Source: JAJKIV01 sp036274195 (GTDB taxonomy: Bacteria > Gemmatimonadota > Gemmatimonadetes > Gemmatimonadales > Gemmatimonadaceae). From it: a stretch of 27,496 bases of DNA. The stretch spans positions 1 to 27,496 of the forward strand of contig DASUGD010000073.1 of the NCBI GenBank assembly GCA_036274195.1, read 5' to 3'. The notes beneath the pieces were generated by a model. It did not search any database, was not told where the DNA came from, and worked only from the letters and a program-made list of their open reading frames with translations. Below, one piece after another: positions 7,191 to 15,042 of this stretch; position 1 is the stretch's first letter; every line of letters starts with the position of its first letter. The position numbers were made by a program, and so were the translations under genes.

Positions 7191-10145
7191 ATGCGCACGT
7201 CACGTTCGCCGGGAGGAACGCGTTTCTTGGCCAGGTTCGCCGGGTCGGCGATAGTCCTGGTTCTCGCCGCCAGCACGGCGGTCGCCCAAACGGGCGTCAT
7301 CGCAGGAACGGTGACGGAGGCCAGCAGTGGACGCGGACTGCAGGCAGTCCGCATCCAGATCGTCGGGAATGAGAATGCCGCCGCGTCGACCGACGCGAAC
7401 GGTCACTTCATCATCCGCAACGCTCCGACCGGAGCACAGACCGTCCGCGCCACACAGATTGGCTACCGCCCGGAATCACGCTCGGTCACCGTCGGCGCCG
7501 ACACCGTTCGCGTCACGTTCCAGCTCTCGCAGAGCGCGGTAGAGCTGCAGCAGGTCGTCGTCACCGGCACGGGTGGCGCCGTGGAGAAGCGACAGGTCGG
7601 CGCGTCGATCGGAGAGGTCGATGCCGCGAAGCTGGCGGAGCAGATGGCGATTCCCGATGTGGGTCGCATGTTGTCCAACAAGGTCACCGGACTTCGCGCC
7701 ACGACCGTCGGCGGAGGCGTTGGTACGGGACAGGACATCCGCATCCGCGGCACGGCGTCCTTCTCGCTCAACCAGCGGCCGGCGATCTACGTCGACGGCG
7801 TTCGCATCGACCAGCGCGCCACGGAGTGGTTCCAGGACGGCGCCTGCTGCTCGTTCGGCGGTGGCGCGTCCACCGACCGCCTCGGTGACCTGAACCCTAA
7901 CGACATCGAGCGGGTCGAGGTGCTGAAGGGCGCGGCCGCTGCGACGCTCTACGGGTCCGAGGCGACCAATGGCGTCATTCAGATCTTCACCAAGCGAGGC
8001 CACTCGAGCGACCAGAAGACGCAGTTCAACCTCGGGCTCGCGACGGGCTTCGAGGAGCTGCGCCACAATCTGCCGGTCACGCAGTTCCCGCGCTTCACCG
8101 GCCCGGATGGCACGCGCGCGCTCGACGCGAACGAGACGATGATCAAGAAGGGTCCGTACGCCGGCTTCGATCTGTCGGCGCAAGGCGGCGGCGGGCGCAC
8201 CACGTACTACGGCTCCACACAGCTCTCGAAGGAGACGGGGTCGATCCAGCCTAACGATCAAACGAAGGGCTCCCTCCGACTCAACCTGACCTTCGCCCCG
8301 ACGGACAAGTGGACGGTCGAGGCGCGGTCCGCGTACGTGCGCGACCGCATCAACGAGATCCAGGCCGGGAACAACTGGACCGCGTTGTTAGGCAACGCGC
8401 TCAACGGCGACCCGACGACGGCGACGAAGGATCGTCCGTACGGCGAGGCGTGGGTCCCCGTGAAGGACATCGAAACCATGAAGACGCAGTCCGACGTCGA
8501 TCGGTGGACGGGCGGCCTCACGCTCAACAACACGATCCGCCCGAACCTGAGCCACCGGTTCACGATGGGCGTCGACGCGGTGAACGACCACAAGTGGCGC
8601 TTCTTCCCGTACGCGGGCGCCTTCGGCCCCGCCGGTGTCACCGACGGGCAGGCCAACCGTGGCACGCGCAACTACAAGACGTACACGGTCGACTACCTCG
8701 CGCAGTGGCAGCAGAAGCTGCCGTGGAACTTCGAGTCGAACCTGTCCGTGGGCGGGCAGGGCTTCTGGGACATCGAGTCGCTCATCACGGCCGTGGGCAA
8801 TCAGTTCCCGGGCCCCGGCGTTTCGGTCATCTCCTCGGCCGCCACGACGACGGCAGGCGAGCAGTACACCAAGACGGTCAACCTCGGGTTCCTCGCCCAG
8901 GACCGCTTCTCGTTCAAGGACGCGCTCTTCTTCACGGCCGGCGTCCGCATCGACGGCAACAGCGCATTCGGCAAGGACTACGGCTACCAGACGTACCCGA
9001 AGTTCGACGTGTCGTATGACATGACGCACGCCGGATTCCTGCCGAAGACCTTCAGCGCCGCCCGAGTACGCGCGGCGTACGGCCAGGCTGGCAAGATGCC
9101 CGGGCCGTTCGACTCGTTCACGAGCTACGCCGCGACGCCGGTGTTCGCCTCGGACGTCGGCATCGTTCCGCTCAACCCCGGCAACGCAGACCTGCGTCCC
9201 GAGAAGTCGACGGAGAAAGAGGTTGGCCTGGAGTTCGGTCTCTTCGGCGATCGGCTTGGCTTCGAGGGGTCAGTGTACCGCCAGGAGACGAACGACGCGA
9301 TCGTTCACAAACAGAACCCACCGTCCGCCGGGTTCACGGACCCGCGCTCGGTCAACCTCGGCTCGATCAAGAACGACGGCTGGGAAGCCGGCCTGACCTA
9401 CCAGGCCATTTCGACGGCGCACTACGACTGGACGGTTGGTCTCAAGGGCGACGGCAACAAGAACAAGATCCTGAGCCTCGGTGATGTGGACCTTGGCGAC
9501 AACAGGTATCGGATAGGCTATCCGGTTGGCGGCGTGTGGGCGGATAAGCCTACGGGCTTCACGGTGCAGACCACCGGCACCGATCCGACACTCGGCGATT
9601 GTACGCTGCTCTCCTACGGGTGTCCGGTGACGTCTCGGTCCGACACGAACGTCTACTACGGCCCCGGGCTTCCGACGAACAACTTCTCGCTCACCAACAC
9701 GGTTCGCGCCGGCGCGTTCACGTTCTACGCGCTCGTCTCGATGGAGCGCGGAGCCTGGTTCGGCAACGGCGACCGCGCGTACCGCATCCGCCAGGGTGGC
9801 GCGGACGAATGGTTGAAGGCGTTAGGCCCGAACGGCGAAGCCACGTTCCAATCCGACTCGATCAAGCAGTACGCGTCGATCCTGGACTACGTCGACAAGC
9901 GCGACAACGTGCGTCTGCGTGAGCTCTCGGTCGCGTGGAACGTGCCGACGAGCCTGTCCTCCAGGATGGGTACCGGGCCGACGTCGATCACGCTGACCGG
10001 GCAGAACATCATGTGGTGGGACCACTGCAACTGCGTCGATCCGAACATGAACTGGGGCGGTTCGGAGTCCTTCATCTTCAATGACGGATTCCTGATGCAG
10101 CCCGCGCCGCGAGTCTGGCGCATACAGTTCCGCACCCGCTTTTAG
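7191..10145 (+). CDS. SusC/RagA family TonB-dependent outer-membrane receptor
   Basis: A 984-residue outer-membrane barrel protein that imports ligands with TonB energy. A signal peptide ends near STAVAQ (about residue 33). A carboxypeptidase-regulatory-like domain spans about 35-112 (TGVIAGTVTEASSGRGLQAV). The TonB-box-like segment VELQQVVVTGTGG (117-129) precedes the plug domain (about 130-270) with DIRIRGTASF, RPAIYVDGVRI and the SusC-type LNPNDIERVEVLKGAAAATL. The barrel follows and ends in FRTRF with terminal Phe. The ATG at 7191 is supported by GGAGGG at 7182-7187. The SusD-like partner follows after 39 bp. With several peptidases downstream, peptides are a more likely cargo than glycans; this is inferred from context. 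An adjacent cysteine pair (C219-C220) sits in the plug. Confidence 0.97.
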   Translation: MRTSRSPGGTRFLARFAGSAIVLVLAASTAVAQTGVIAGTVTEASSGRGLQAVRIQIVGNENAAASTDANGHFIIRNAPTGAQTVRATQIGYRPESRSVTVGADTVRVTFQLSQSAVELQQVVVTGTGGAVEKRQVGASIGEVDAAKLAEQMAIPDVGRMLSNKVTGLRATTVGGGVGTGQDIRIRGTASFSLNQRPAIYVDGVRIDQRATEWFQDGACCSFGGGASTDRLGDLNPNDIERVEVLKGAAAATLYGSEATNGVIQIFTKRGHSSDQKTQFNLGLATGFEELRHNLPVTQFPRFTGPDGTRALDANETMIKKGPYAGFDLSAQGGGGRTTYYGSTQLSKETGSIQPNDQTKGSLRLNLTFAPTDKWTVEARSAYVRDRINEIQAGNNWTALLGNALNGDPTTATKDRPYGEAWVPVKDIETMKTQSDVDRWTGGLTLNNTIRPNLSHRFTMGVDAVNDHKWRFFPYAGAFGPAGVTDGQANRGTRNYKTYTVDYLAQWQQKLPWNFESNLSVGGQGFWDIESLITAVGNQFPGPGVSVISSAATTTAGEQYTKTVNLGFLAQDRFSFKDALFFTAGVRIDGNSAFGKDYGYQTYPKFDVSYDMTHAGFLPKTFSAARVRAAYGQAGKMPGPFDSFTSYAATPVFASDVGIVPLNPGNADLRPEKSTEKEVGLEFGLFGDRLGFEGSVYRQETNDAIVHKQNPPSAGFTDPRSVNLGSIKNDGWEAGLTYQAISTAHYDWTVGLKGDGNKNKILSLGDVDLGDNRYRIGYPVGGVWADKPTGFTVQTTGTDPTLGDCTLLSYGCPVTSRSDTNVYYGPGLPTNNFSLTNTVRAGAFTFYALVSMERGAWFGNGDRAYRIRQGGADEWLKALGPNGEATFQSDSIKQYASILDYVDKRDNVRLRELSVAWNVPTSLSSRMGTGPTSITLTGQNIMWWDHCNCVDPNMNWGGSESFIFNDGFLMQPAPRVWRIQFRTRF

Positions 10146-10184
10146 CCCGCGCCACAACTCCAATCATCGAGAGAATCGAAACCC

Positions 10185-11537
10185 ATGATTCACATACAGG
10201 CAACGACCACCAATGCCGGCCGGGCGGCAGCGTACGCGGGAGCGATAGCGCTCGTCGTGTTTGGCGCCGCGTGCGGCAGCGCACTCGACGTGCCGAACCC
10301 GCAGGCGTTCGGCGACGACGCGCTCAACAACCCGATCATTCTCAAGAACGTCGCCAATGGCGCCGAGGGCTCGCTGCATCAGGCGTTCGACGATTACATC
10401 GTCTTTACCGAGTTGTTGAGCGATGAGATCGAATCGACGTCGACGTGGATCGACTGGGAAGACGTCTCCGAAGGCCGGATACGCCACGACTGGTCGAAGC
10501 AGGGAAACACAGCCAACTATACGCAGGACCAACTCCTTCAAACACGTTTCGCGGCGCAAAGCGCGACGGAGCGCATCAACAACGTGCTCGGCGCCGACGC
10601 GCAAACGAGCCCCCTGCGCGCGCAGACGATGCTCGTTGATGCATTGGCCGACTTGCTGCTGGCCACCGGGTATTGTGAGTCGCCGCTCGAGCCCAATGGC
10701 CCGCGATCGTCCGACACCACGGTGTTCCAGCAGGCCATCACGAAGTTCACGGCTGGTCTCGAGGCCGCGCAGGCGATCACCGGTGATGCGGACGCGCAGA
10801 GGAAGTGGACGAACGTGGCCCATGCCGGGCGCGCTCGCGCCAACCTCATGGTGGGGAACTACGACGACGCAAAGGCCGATGCGCAGGCGGTGGATCCGGC
10901 TTTCGAGTACGATGCCTTGTACTCGGAAGCCGGCGCGAACACGACGAGCGATCCGGGAGAGCAGTTCCACCAGAATCGCAATCGCTCGGGCGGACTGCGC
11001 CGCATGTATCACTCGCGTGTGCACGTGATCGACTCGACCAACACGGGTGAGGCTTACCTGAAAGACTGGTCCTCGGGCCAGGACGACCATCGCATGGCCG
11101 TGACGCGATTCGCCGGACAGCTTGGCGTGAACAATCGCTTCGCGTACTACGGCATCACGAAGTACTCGGATCGCGACGCGCCAATTCGCATGCTCTCAAA
11201 GATCGAGTCGAACCTGATCGAGGCCGAAGTGGCGATGCGAGCGGGTGACTACGCCACGGAAGCCAACATCCTCAACGCGATGCGGGCGCGCCCCGGCGTT
11301 GGCCTGCCAGCCATTGCCACGCCTGGCGACGCGGCTGCGGCGCAAAACGCCCTGCTCAACGAGCGCATGGCGGAGCTCTGGGTGGAAGGCAGTCGTATGC
11401 AGGACCTGTATCGGTTCGGCCTGGTGACCCAGATCCTGGGACCGGCGCGCGCGACGAAGATCCCGCTGTCCTATACCGAGATTCTGGCCAACTCCGCGAT
11501 GAAGGTTGGCGAGGGTAAGTGCCCGGCCATCTCCTGA
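10185..11537 (+). CDS. SusD/RagB family surface lipoprotein
   Basis: A 450-residue SusD-type ligand-binding lipoprotein. The N-terminal hydrophobic segment ends in FGAAC, giving lipidated C30. The mature part starts with the family-typical LDVPNPQ, has the helical TPR-like body (SATERINNVL, RAQTMLVDALADLLLATGYC), and ends with the conserved RMAELWVEGSRMQDLYRFG (about 406-424). SusD proteins act as lids on SusC barrels and capture the ligand at the cell surface. It sits 39 bp behind the SusC-like gene. No strong ribosome-binding site is visible (weak GAGAG upstream), so translation may depend on the upstream gene. The sequence does not reveal the ligand. Confidence 0.94.
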   Translation: MIHIQATTTNAGRAAAYAGAIALVVFGAACGSALDVPNPQAFGDDALNNPIILKNVANGAEGSLHQAFDDYIVFTELLSDEIESTSTWIDWEDVSEGRIRHDWSKQGNTANYTQDQLLQTRFAAQSATERINNVLGADAQTSPLRAQTMLVDALADLLLATGYCESPLEPNGPRSSDTTVFQQAITKFTAGLEAAQAITGDADAQRKWTNVAHAGRARANLMVGNYDDAKADAQAVDPAFEYDALYSEAGANTTSDPGEQFHQNRNRSGGLRRMYHSRVHVIDSTNTGEAYLKDWSSGQDDHRMAVTRFAGQLGVNNRFAYYGITKYSDRDAPIRMLSKIESNLIEAEVAMRAGDYATEANILNAMRARPGVGLPAIATPGDAAAAQNALLNERMAELWVEGSRMQDLYRFGLVTQILGPARATKIPLSYTEILANSAMKVGEGKCPAIS

Positions 11538-11558
11538 CAGAGGGCACCCGGGATGTGT

Positions 11559-11595
11559 ATCGGGGGGCGGGCCGGGAGACCGGTCCGCCCCCGAT
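11559..11595 (+). terminator. Strong GC-rich hairpin after the SusD-like gene
   Basis: ATCGGGGGG (559-567) and CCCCCGAT (588-595) form the base, and CGGGCCGG (568-575) pairs with CCGGTCCG (580-587) with one G-U pair. The result is about 16 pairs with one bulged G and a GAGA loop. There is no U-tract after it, so it may be an attenuator or an RNA-stabilising stem at the end of the SusCD transcript segment rather than a full intrinsic terminator. Confidence 0.45.
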
Positions 11596-11619
11596 GCGTA
11601 TACGTGGTCACATGGACTG

Positions 11620-12336
11620 ATGACTGACTATCGTTGGGCCGATGCGTTAGGCGTGATCTCGCGACGCGATTTTCTCGCGAGGCTCGGCGCAGCCGGTGCC
11701 GGCGTCGCGGTCGCGACTGCCTGCGGCGGCTCGGGCGGCGGTGATGGCGGCGGAATCGTCGAACCGCCCGCGACCGGGACAATCACTGGCCTCGTCGAGA
11801 CGCTGGACGGTACGCCGCAGCCTGCGCTCGGCACGCTCATTCTGATGACGGAGCGCGGGCAACAGACGGGGAAGCGGGCGTCGCCAGACGCCAATGGACG
11901 GTTCACGTTCTCGCTGGTGACACCGGGCGACTATCAGATCCGGTTCGACGCGCCTGGCTTGGCGACAGTGCCGGAGCCGTTTCCTCACCCCATTCGATTT
12001 TCCGTGGAAGCCGGCAAGACGACCGACGTCCCGGTACACGTCCAACTCGGCAACTACAACCAGAACCTCGTCGAAGTCTACATCGGTGACGGGTTCTTTC
12101 AGGTTCAGCCTAACGGGACCGAAAACGGCGACTGCGTCGTGAAGGTCGGGACGAACGTGTGCTGGTACAACGTGGACGACACGGTGCACACTGTCACCGG
12201 CGGGCCGTGGGGCGACTCGGGTGATCTACAGCCTGCGCAGGCATATCTCTGGCCCGCCACGACCATCGGCGTCTTCAGCTATCACTGCAAACACCACCCA
12301 AGCTCGGAGAAGGCGCTCCTCCGGGTTACCGCATGA
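11620..12336 (+). CDS. Tat-exported cupredoxin-like lipoprotein with carboxypeptidase-regulatory-like domain
   Basis: Numbered from the ATG at 11620, 238 residues. The twin-arginine motif SRRDFL (14-19) and a lipobox-like ATAC (C35) indicate a folded, Tat-exported lipoprotein. A Gly-rich linker leads to a carboxypeptidase-regulatory-like beta domain (about 50-142, GTITGLVETLDGTPQPAL). A plastocyanin-like domain follows (about 150-238). Copper ligands are H190 (DDTVHTV), C223 and H226 (YHCKHHPS). The usual axial Met four residues after the last His is absent; K231 is there instead. Likely role: periplasmic electron carrier or copper binder. The open frame extends upstream to 11506 into the SusD-like gene, but the Tat signal fixes the later start. 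Ribosome-binding site is weak. The next gene starts 25 bp downstream. Confidence 0.9.
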   Translation: MTDYRWADALGVISRRDFLARLGAAGAGVAVATACGGSGGGDGGGIVEPPATGTITGLVETLDGTPQPALGTLILMTERGQQTGKRASPDANGRFTFSLVTPGDYQIRFDAPGLATVPEPFPHPIRFSVEAGKTTDVPVHVQLGNYNQNLVEVYIGDGFFQVQPNGTENGDCVVKVGTNVCWYNVDDTVHTVTGGPWGDSGDLQPAQAYLWPATTIGVFSYHCKHHPSSEKALLRVTA

Positions 12337-12361
12337 TCGCTTTCACTTCAGGAGACCAGAC

Positions 12362-14824
12362 ATGACCGCGATCTCGATCCGGCGCTTCGGCACGCGCGTC
12401 GGTGCCAGCGTGTCACTGATTGCGCTCGGCGCAGTCGGCCTGCCACTTGGCGCGCAAGCGGTGAATTACTCGCGCGCCGAGCAGTTCCTCAACTGGAATG
12501 CGGACCGCCTGGTGTCCGGCGATCAGGTCAATCCACAGTGGATGAAGGACGGCAATCGGTTCTGGTATCGGAACAAGACGGCGAATGGGGCCGAGTTCGT
12601 TCTGGTCGATCCGGCAACGGGGTCGAAGACGCTGCTCTTCGATCAAGTGAAGCTCGCCCAGGCCATGACGTCGGCGTCGGACACGGCGTTCGACGGCAAC
12701 AAGCTGCCGTTCCAGACCTTCAAGTTCGGGAAGGACGGCGACAACGAGAGCGAGATCGAGTTCAGTGCCGTGCGCAAGCGGTTCGTCTGCAACATCCGGG
12801 CGTACCAGTGCACGGTGGGTGACACGCTGCCGAGCGAAGTGCCGTTCGTGAAGTCACCGGACAAGAAGCTCGAGGCGTTCGTCTCGAAGAACAACCTCTG
12901 GGTGCGAAACGCCGAGACGCACAAGGACTCGGTGCAGCTCACGACCGACGGCGTGGACTACTACTCGTACGGCACGACGATGCCGCGTCCGAGCCAGCTG
13001 CAGCGCCCGCAGCCCGTTCGCCCACAGCTTCGCTGGTCGCCCGACTCGAAGAAGATCGCGGTGCTGCGAACCGACGAGCGGAACGTGGAGCACATGCACT
13101 ACATCTCGTACACGCCGCAGCGTCCCAAGCATTACTCGCAGCCGTACGCGCTGCCGGGCGACACGGCGGTGCCGTATCCGCACATCCACATCGTCGACGT
13201 CGCCACGAAGTCGAACATCGCGGCGAAGATCTCGCCGCGTCCCAATCAACTCTCGCTCGGCGGCTCGGTTCGCGACTCGGCGTGGGCGCTGAACTCGAAC
13301 ACGCTCAAGGTGTCGTTCTACACGCGCGGATCGAAGAGCGCGTACCTCGCGCTCGTGGACGCGTCCACGGGTGACATGCGCGTGGTGGCCCGCGACACCG
13401 GGAAGACGTTCGTCGAGATCAGCAATCCGCAGGACCCGGGTTCGTTCTACGTCACGAAGGACATGAAGGATGCCTTCTGGTGGAGCGAGCGTGATGGCTG
13501 GGGGCATCTCTACCGCTTCGACGCCGCTGGTGTGACATCGGTGGTGGCGAATGACGGCGACGGCGGCATGACCGTCGCGCCGGCCCCCAAGGGTCAACTG
13601 ACGACGGGTGCGTGGCAGATCGGTCAGATCTCGTACGTGGACGAGGCGAAGAAGCAGATCTTCTTCACGGGACGCGGGCGCGATGGCTTCCTCTATTACG
13701 CGAAGCTGTACCGTGTGAACTACGACGGGACCGGCCTGACGCAGGTGACGACCGAGGACGCGAACCACGTCATCACGTTCAGCCCGAGCGGGAAGTACAT
13801 CGTGGACACGTACTCGACGATCGACACGCCGCCGGTGACGGTGCTGCGAAACGCGGCGACCGGGGGCATCATCAAGAAGCTCGAGCAGGCGGACGTCACG
13901 CGATTGGCGGCGGTGGGCTGGAAGCCGGGCAAGGTCTTCACGGTGAAGGCGCGCGATGGCGTGACCGACATCTACGGCGTGATGTATCTGCCGCCTGACC
14001 TCGATTCGACGAAGAAGTACCCGATCATCGACCACATCTATCCGGGGCCCCAGGTCGGTTCGGTCGGCGCGTGGAACTTCAAGAATGGCGGCGAGCAATT
14101 CTCGCTCGCGTCGCTGGGGTTCGTCGTCATCCAGCTCGACCATCTGGGGACGCCGCTCCGCTCGAAGGTCTTCCACGACAACTACTATGGAAACTTCGGC
14201 GACAACGGCCTTCTCGATCACATCACGGCCATCAAGCAGCTGGGCGCGCGGTACCCGTTCATCGACGTGAACCGGGTGGGGATCTTCGGACACTCGGGTG
14301 GCGGCTTCGCGTCGACCGACGCGATGCTTCGCTATCCGGAATTCTTCAAGGTCGCCGTGTCGAGCTCCGGGAATCACGACAACCGCTCGTACAACATCTA
14401 TTGGGCGGAGAAGTATCAGGGGCTGATGAAGAAGGACACGGTTCGCAAGACGGACAACTTCGAGTCGTCCGCGAACAAGACAATGGCGAAGAATCTGCAG
14501 GGTCACCTGATGCTGATGCACGGCGACATGGACGACAACGTGCATCCCGCGAACACGATTCAGCTCATCGACGAGCTGGAGAAGGCGAACCGGTCGTTCG
14601 ACCTCGTGTGGGCGCCTAACCGCAACCACGGGCTGAACGAGCCGTACTTCATTCGCCGTCGGTGGGACTATTTCGTTCAGTATCTCATGGGCGTCACGCC
14701 GCCGGACAACTACCTGATCGTGCCGCCGCCGGATTTCCGTCCTGGTCAGCCCTTCAATCCGGGCGCGGACGATGCGGAACCGGATGGGTGGCCGTACTGG
14801 AAGCCGTTCGTGCTACCAAACTGA
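12362..14824 (+). CDS. Exported S9 family peptidase, DPP-IV-like (first of three)
   Basis: An 820-residue serine exopeptidase-type enzyme. The signal peptide ends near LPLGAQA (about residue 35). The DPP-IV N-terminal beta-propeller covers about 100-530, including WWSERDGWGHLYRFD. The alpha/beta-hydrolase domain follows (about 560-800). The catalytic triad is visible: S645 in GHSGGG, D724 in MDDNVH and H756 in RNHG. DPP-IV-like S9 enzymes release dipeptides from peptide N-termini, often after Pro or Ala. The ATG at 12362 has GGAGA at 12351-12355 and sits 25 bp after the cupredoxin gene, so the two are probably co-transcribed. It is clearly paralogous to the third S9 gene (shared RAEALIGWNA-like start, NPxW and FWYRN motifs), less so to the second. 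Confidence 0.96.
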   Translation: MTAISIRRFGTRVGASVSLIALGAVGLPLGAQAVNYSRAEQFLNWNADRLVSGDQVNPQWMKDGNRFWYRNKTANGAEFVLVDPATGSKTLLFDQVKLAQAMTSASDTAFDGNKLPFQTFKFGKDGDNESEIEFSAVRKRFVCNIRAYQCTVGDTLPSEVPFVKSPDKKLEAFVSKNNLWVRNAETHKDSVQLTTDGVDYYSYGTTMPRPSQLQRPQPVRPQLRWSPDSKKIAVLRTDERNVEHMHYISYTPQRPKHYSQPYALPGDTAVPYPHIHIVDVATKSNIAAKISPRPNQLSLGGSVRDSAWALNSNTLKVSFYTRGSKSAYLALVDASTGDMRVVARDTGKTFVEISNPQDPGSFYVTKDMKDAFWWSERDGWGHLYRFDAAGVTSVVANDGDGGMTVAPAPKGQLTTGAWQIGQISYVDEAKKQIFFTGRGRDGFLYYAKLYRVNYDGTGLTQVTTEDANHVITFSPSGKYIVDTYSTIDTPPVTVLRNAATGGIIKKLEQADVTRLAAVGWKPGKVFTVKARDGVTDIYGVMYLPPDLDSTKKYPIIDHIYPGPQVGSVGAWNFKNGGEQFSLASLGFVVIQLDHLGTPLRSKVFHDNYYGNFGDNGLLDHITAIKQLGARYPFIDVNRVGIFGHSGGGFASTDAMLRYPEFFKVAVSSSGNHDNRSYNIYWAEKYQGLMKKDTVRKTDNFESSANKTMAKNLQGHLMLMHGDMDDNVHPANTIQLIDELEKANRSFDLVWAPNRNHGLNEPYFIRRRWDYFVQYLMGVTPPDNYLIVPPPDFRPGQPFNPGADDAEPDGWPYWKPFVLPN

Positions 14825-14832
14825 TTTTTTTC

Positions 14833-14990
14833 ACCACCGAGGTCACAGAGGACACGGAGAGCAACAAAGGCAACAACGGTCTGAACCGCGGAGGTCGCAG
14901 AGGACGCCGAGAATGCCCGTCGAACATCGGTCACTCCGCGACCCTCCGTGTCCTCCGCGGTTCATTCGTTCTTCTCCGTGACCTCTGTGG
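14833..14990. repeat. Nested palindromic repeat, copy 1
   Basis: Outer arms ACCACCGAGGTCACAGAGGA (14833-14852) and TTCTCCGTGACCTCTGTGGT (14971-14990) are imperfectly complementary (3 mismatches). Inner arms TGAACCGCGGAGG (14882-14894) and CCTCCGCGGTTCA (14952-14964) are perfectly complementary. The layout and words (including CAAAGGCAACA between outer and inner left arms) match copy 2 at 17629-17819 in the same orientation. It fills most of the gap between the first and second S9 genes and would form a large cruciform or RNA stem; a REP/MITE-like dispersed element is likely. Confidence 0.8.
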
Positions 14991-15042
14991 TTTCAATTAG
15001 CCCGCAACACGACAACTTCCGATTCCCTCTGTCGAGCCGAGC

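Noticed and set aside
11506..11619. Upstream extension of the cupredoxin reading frame
   Set aside because: It overlaps the SusD-like gene and would place the Tat motif over 50 residues from the N-terminus; the ATG at 11620 gives a normal Tat signal.
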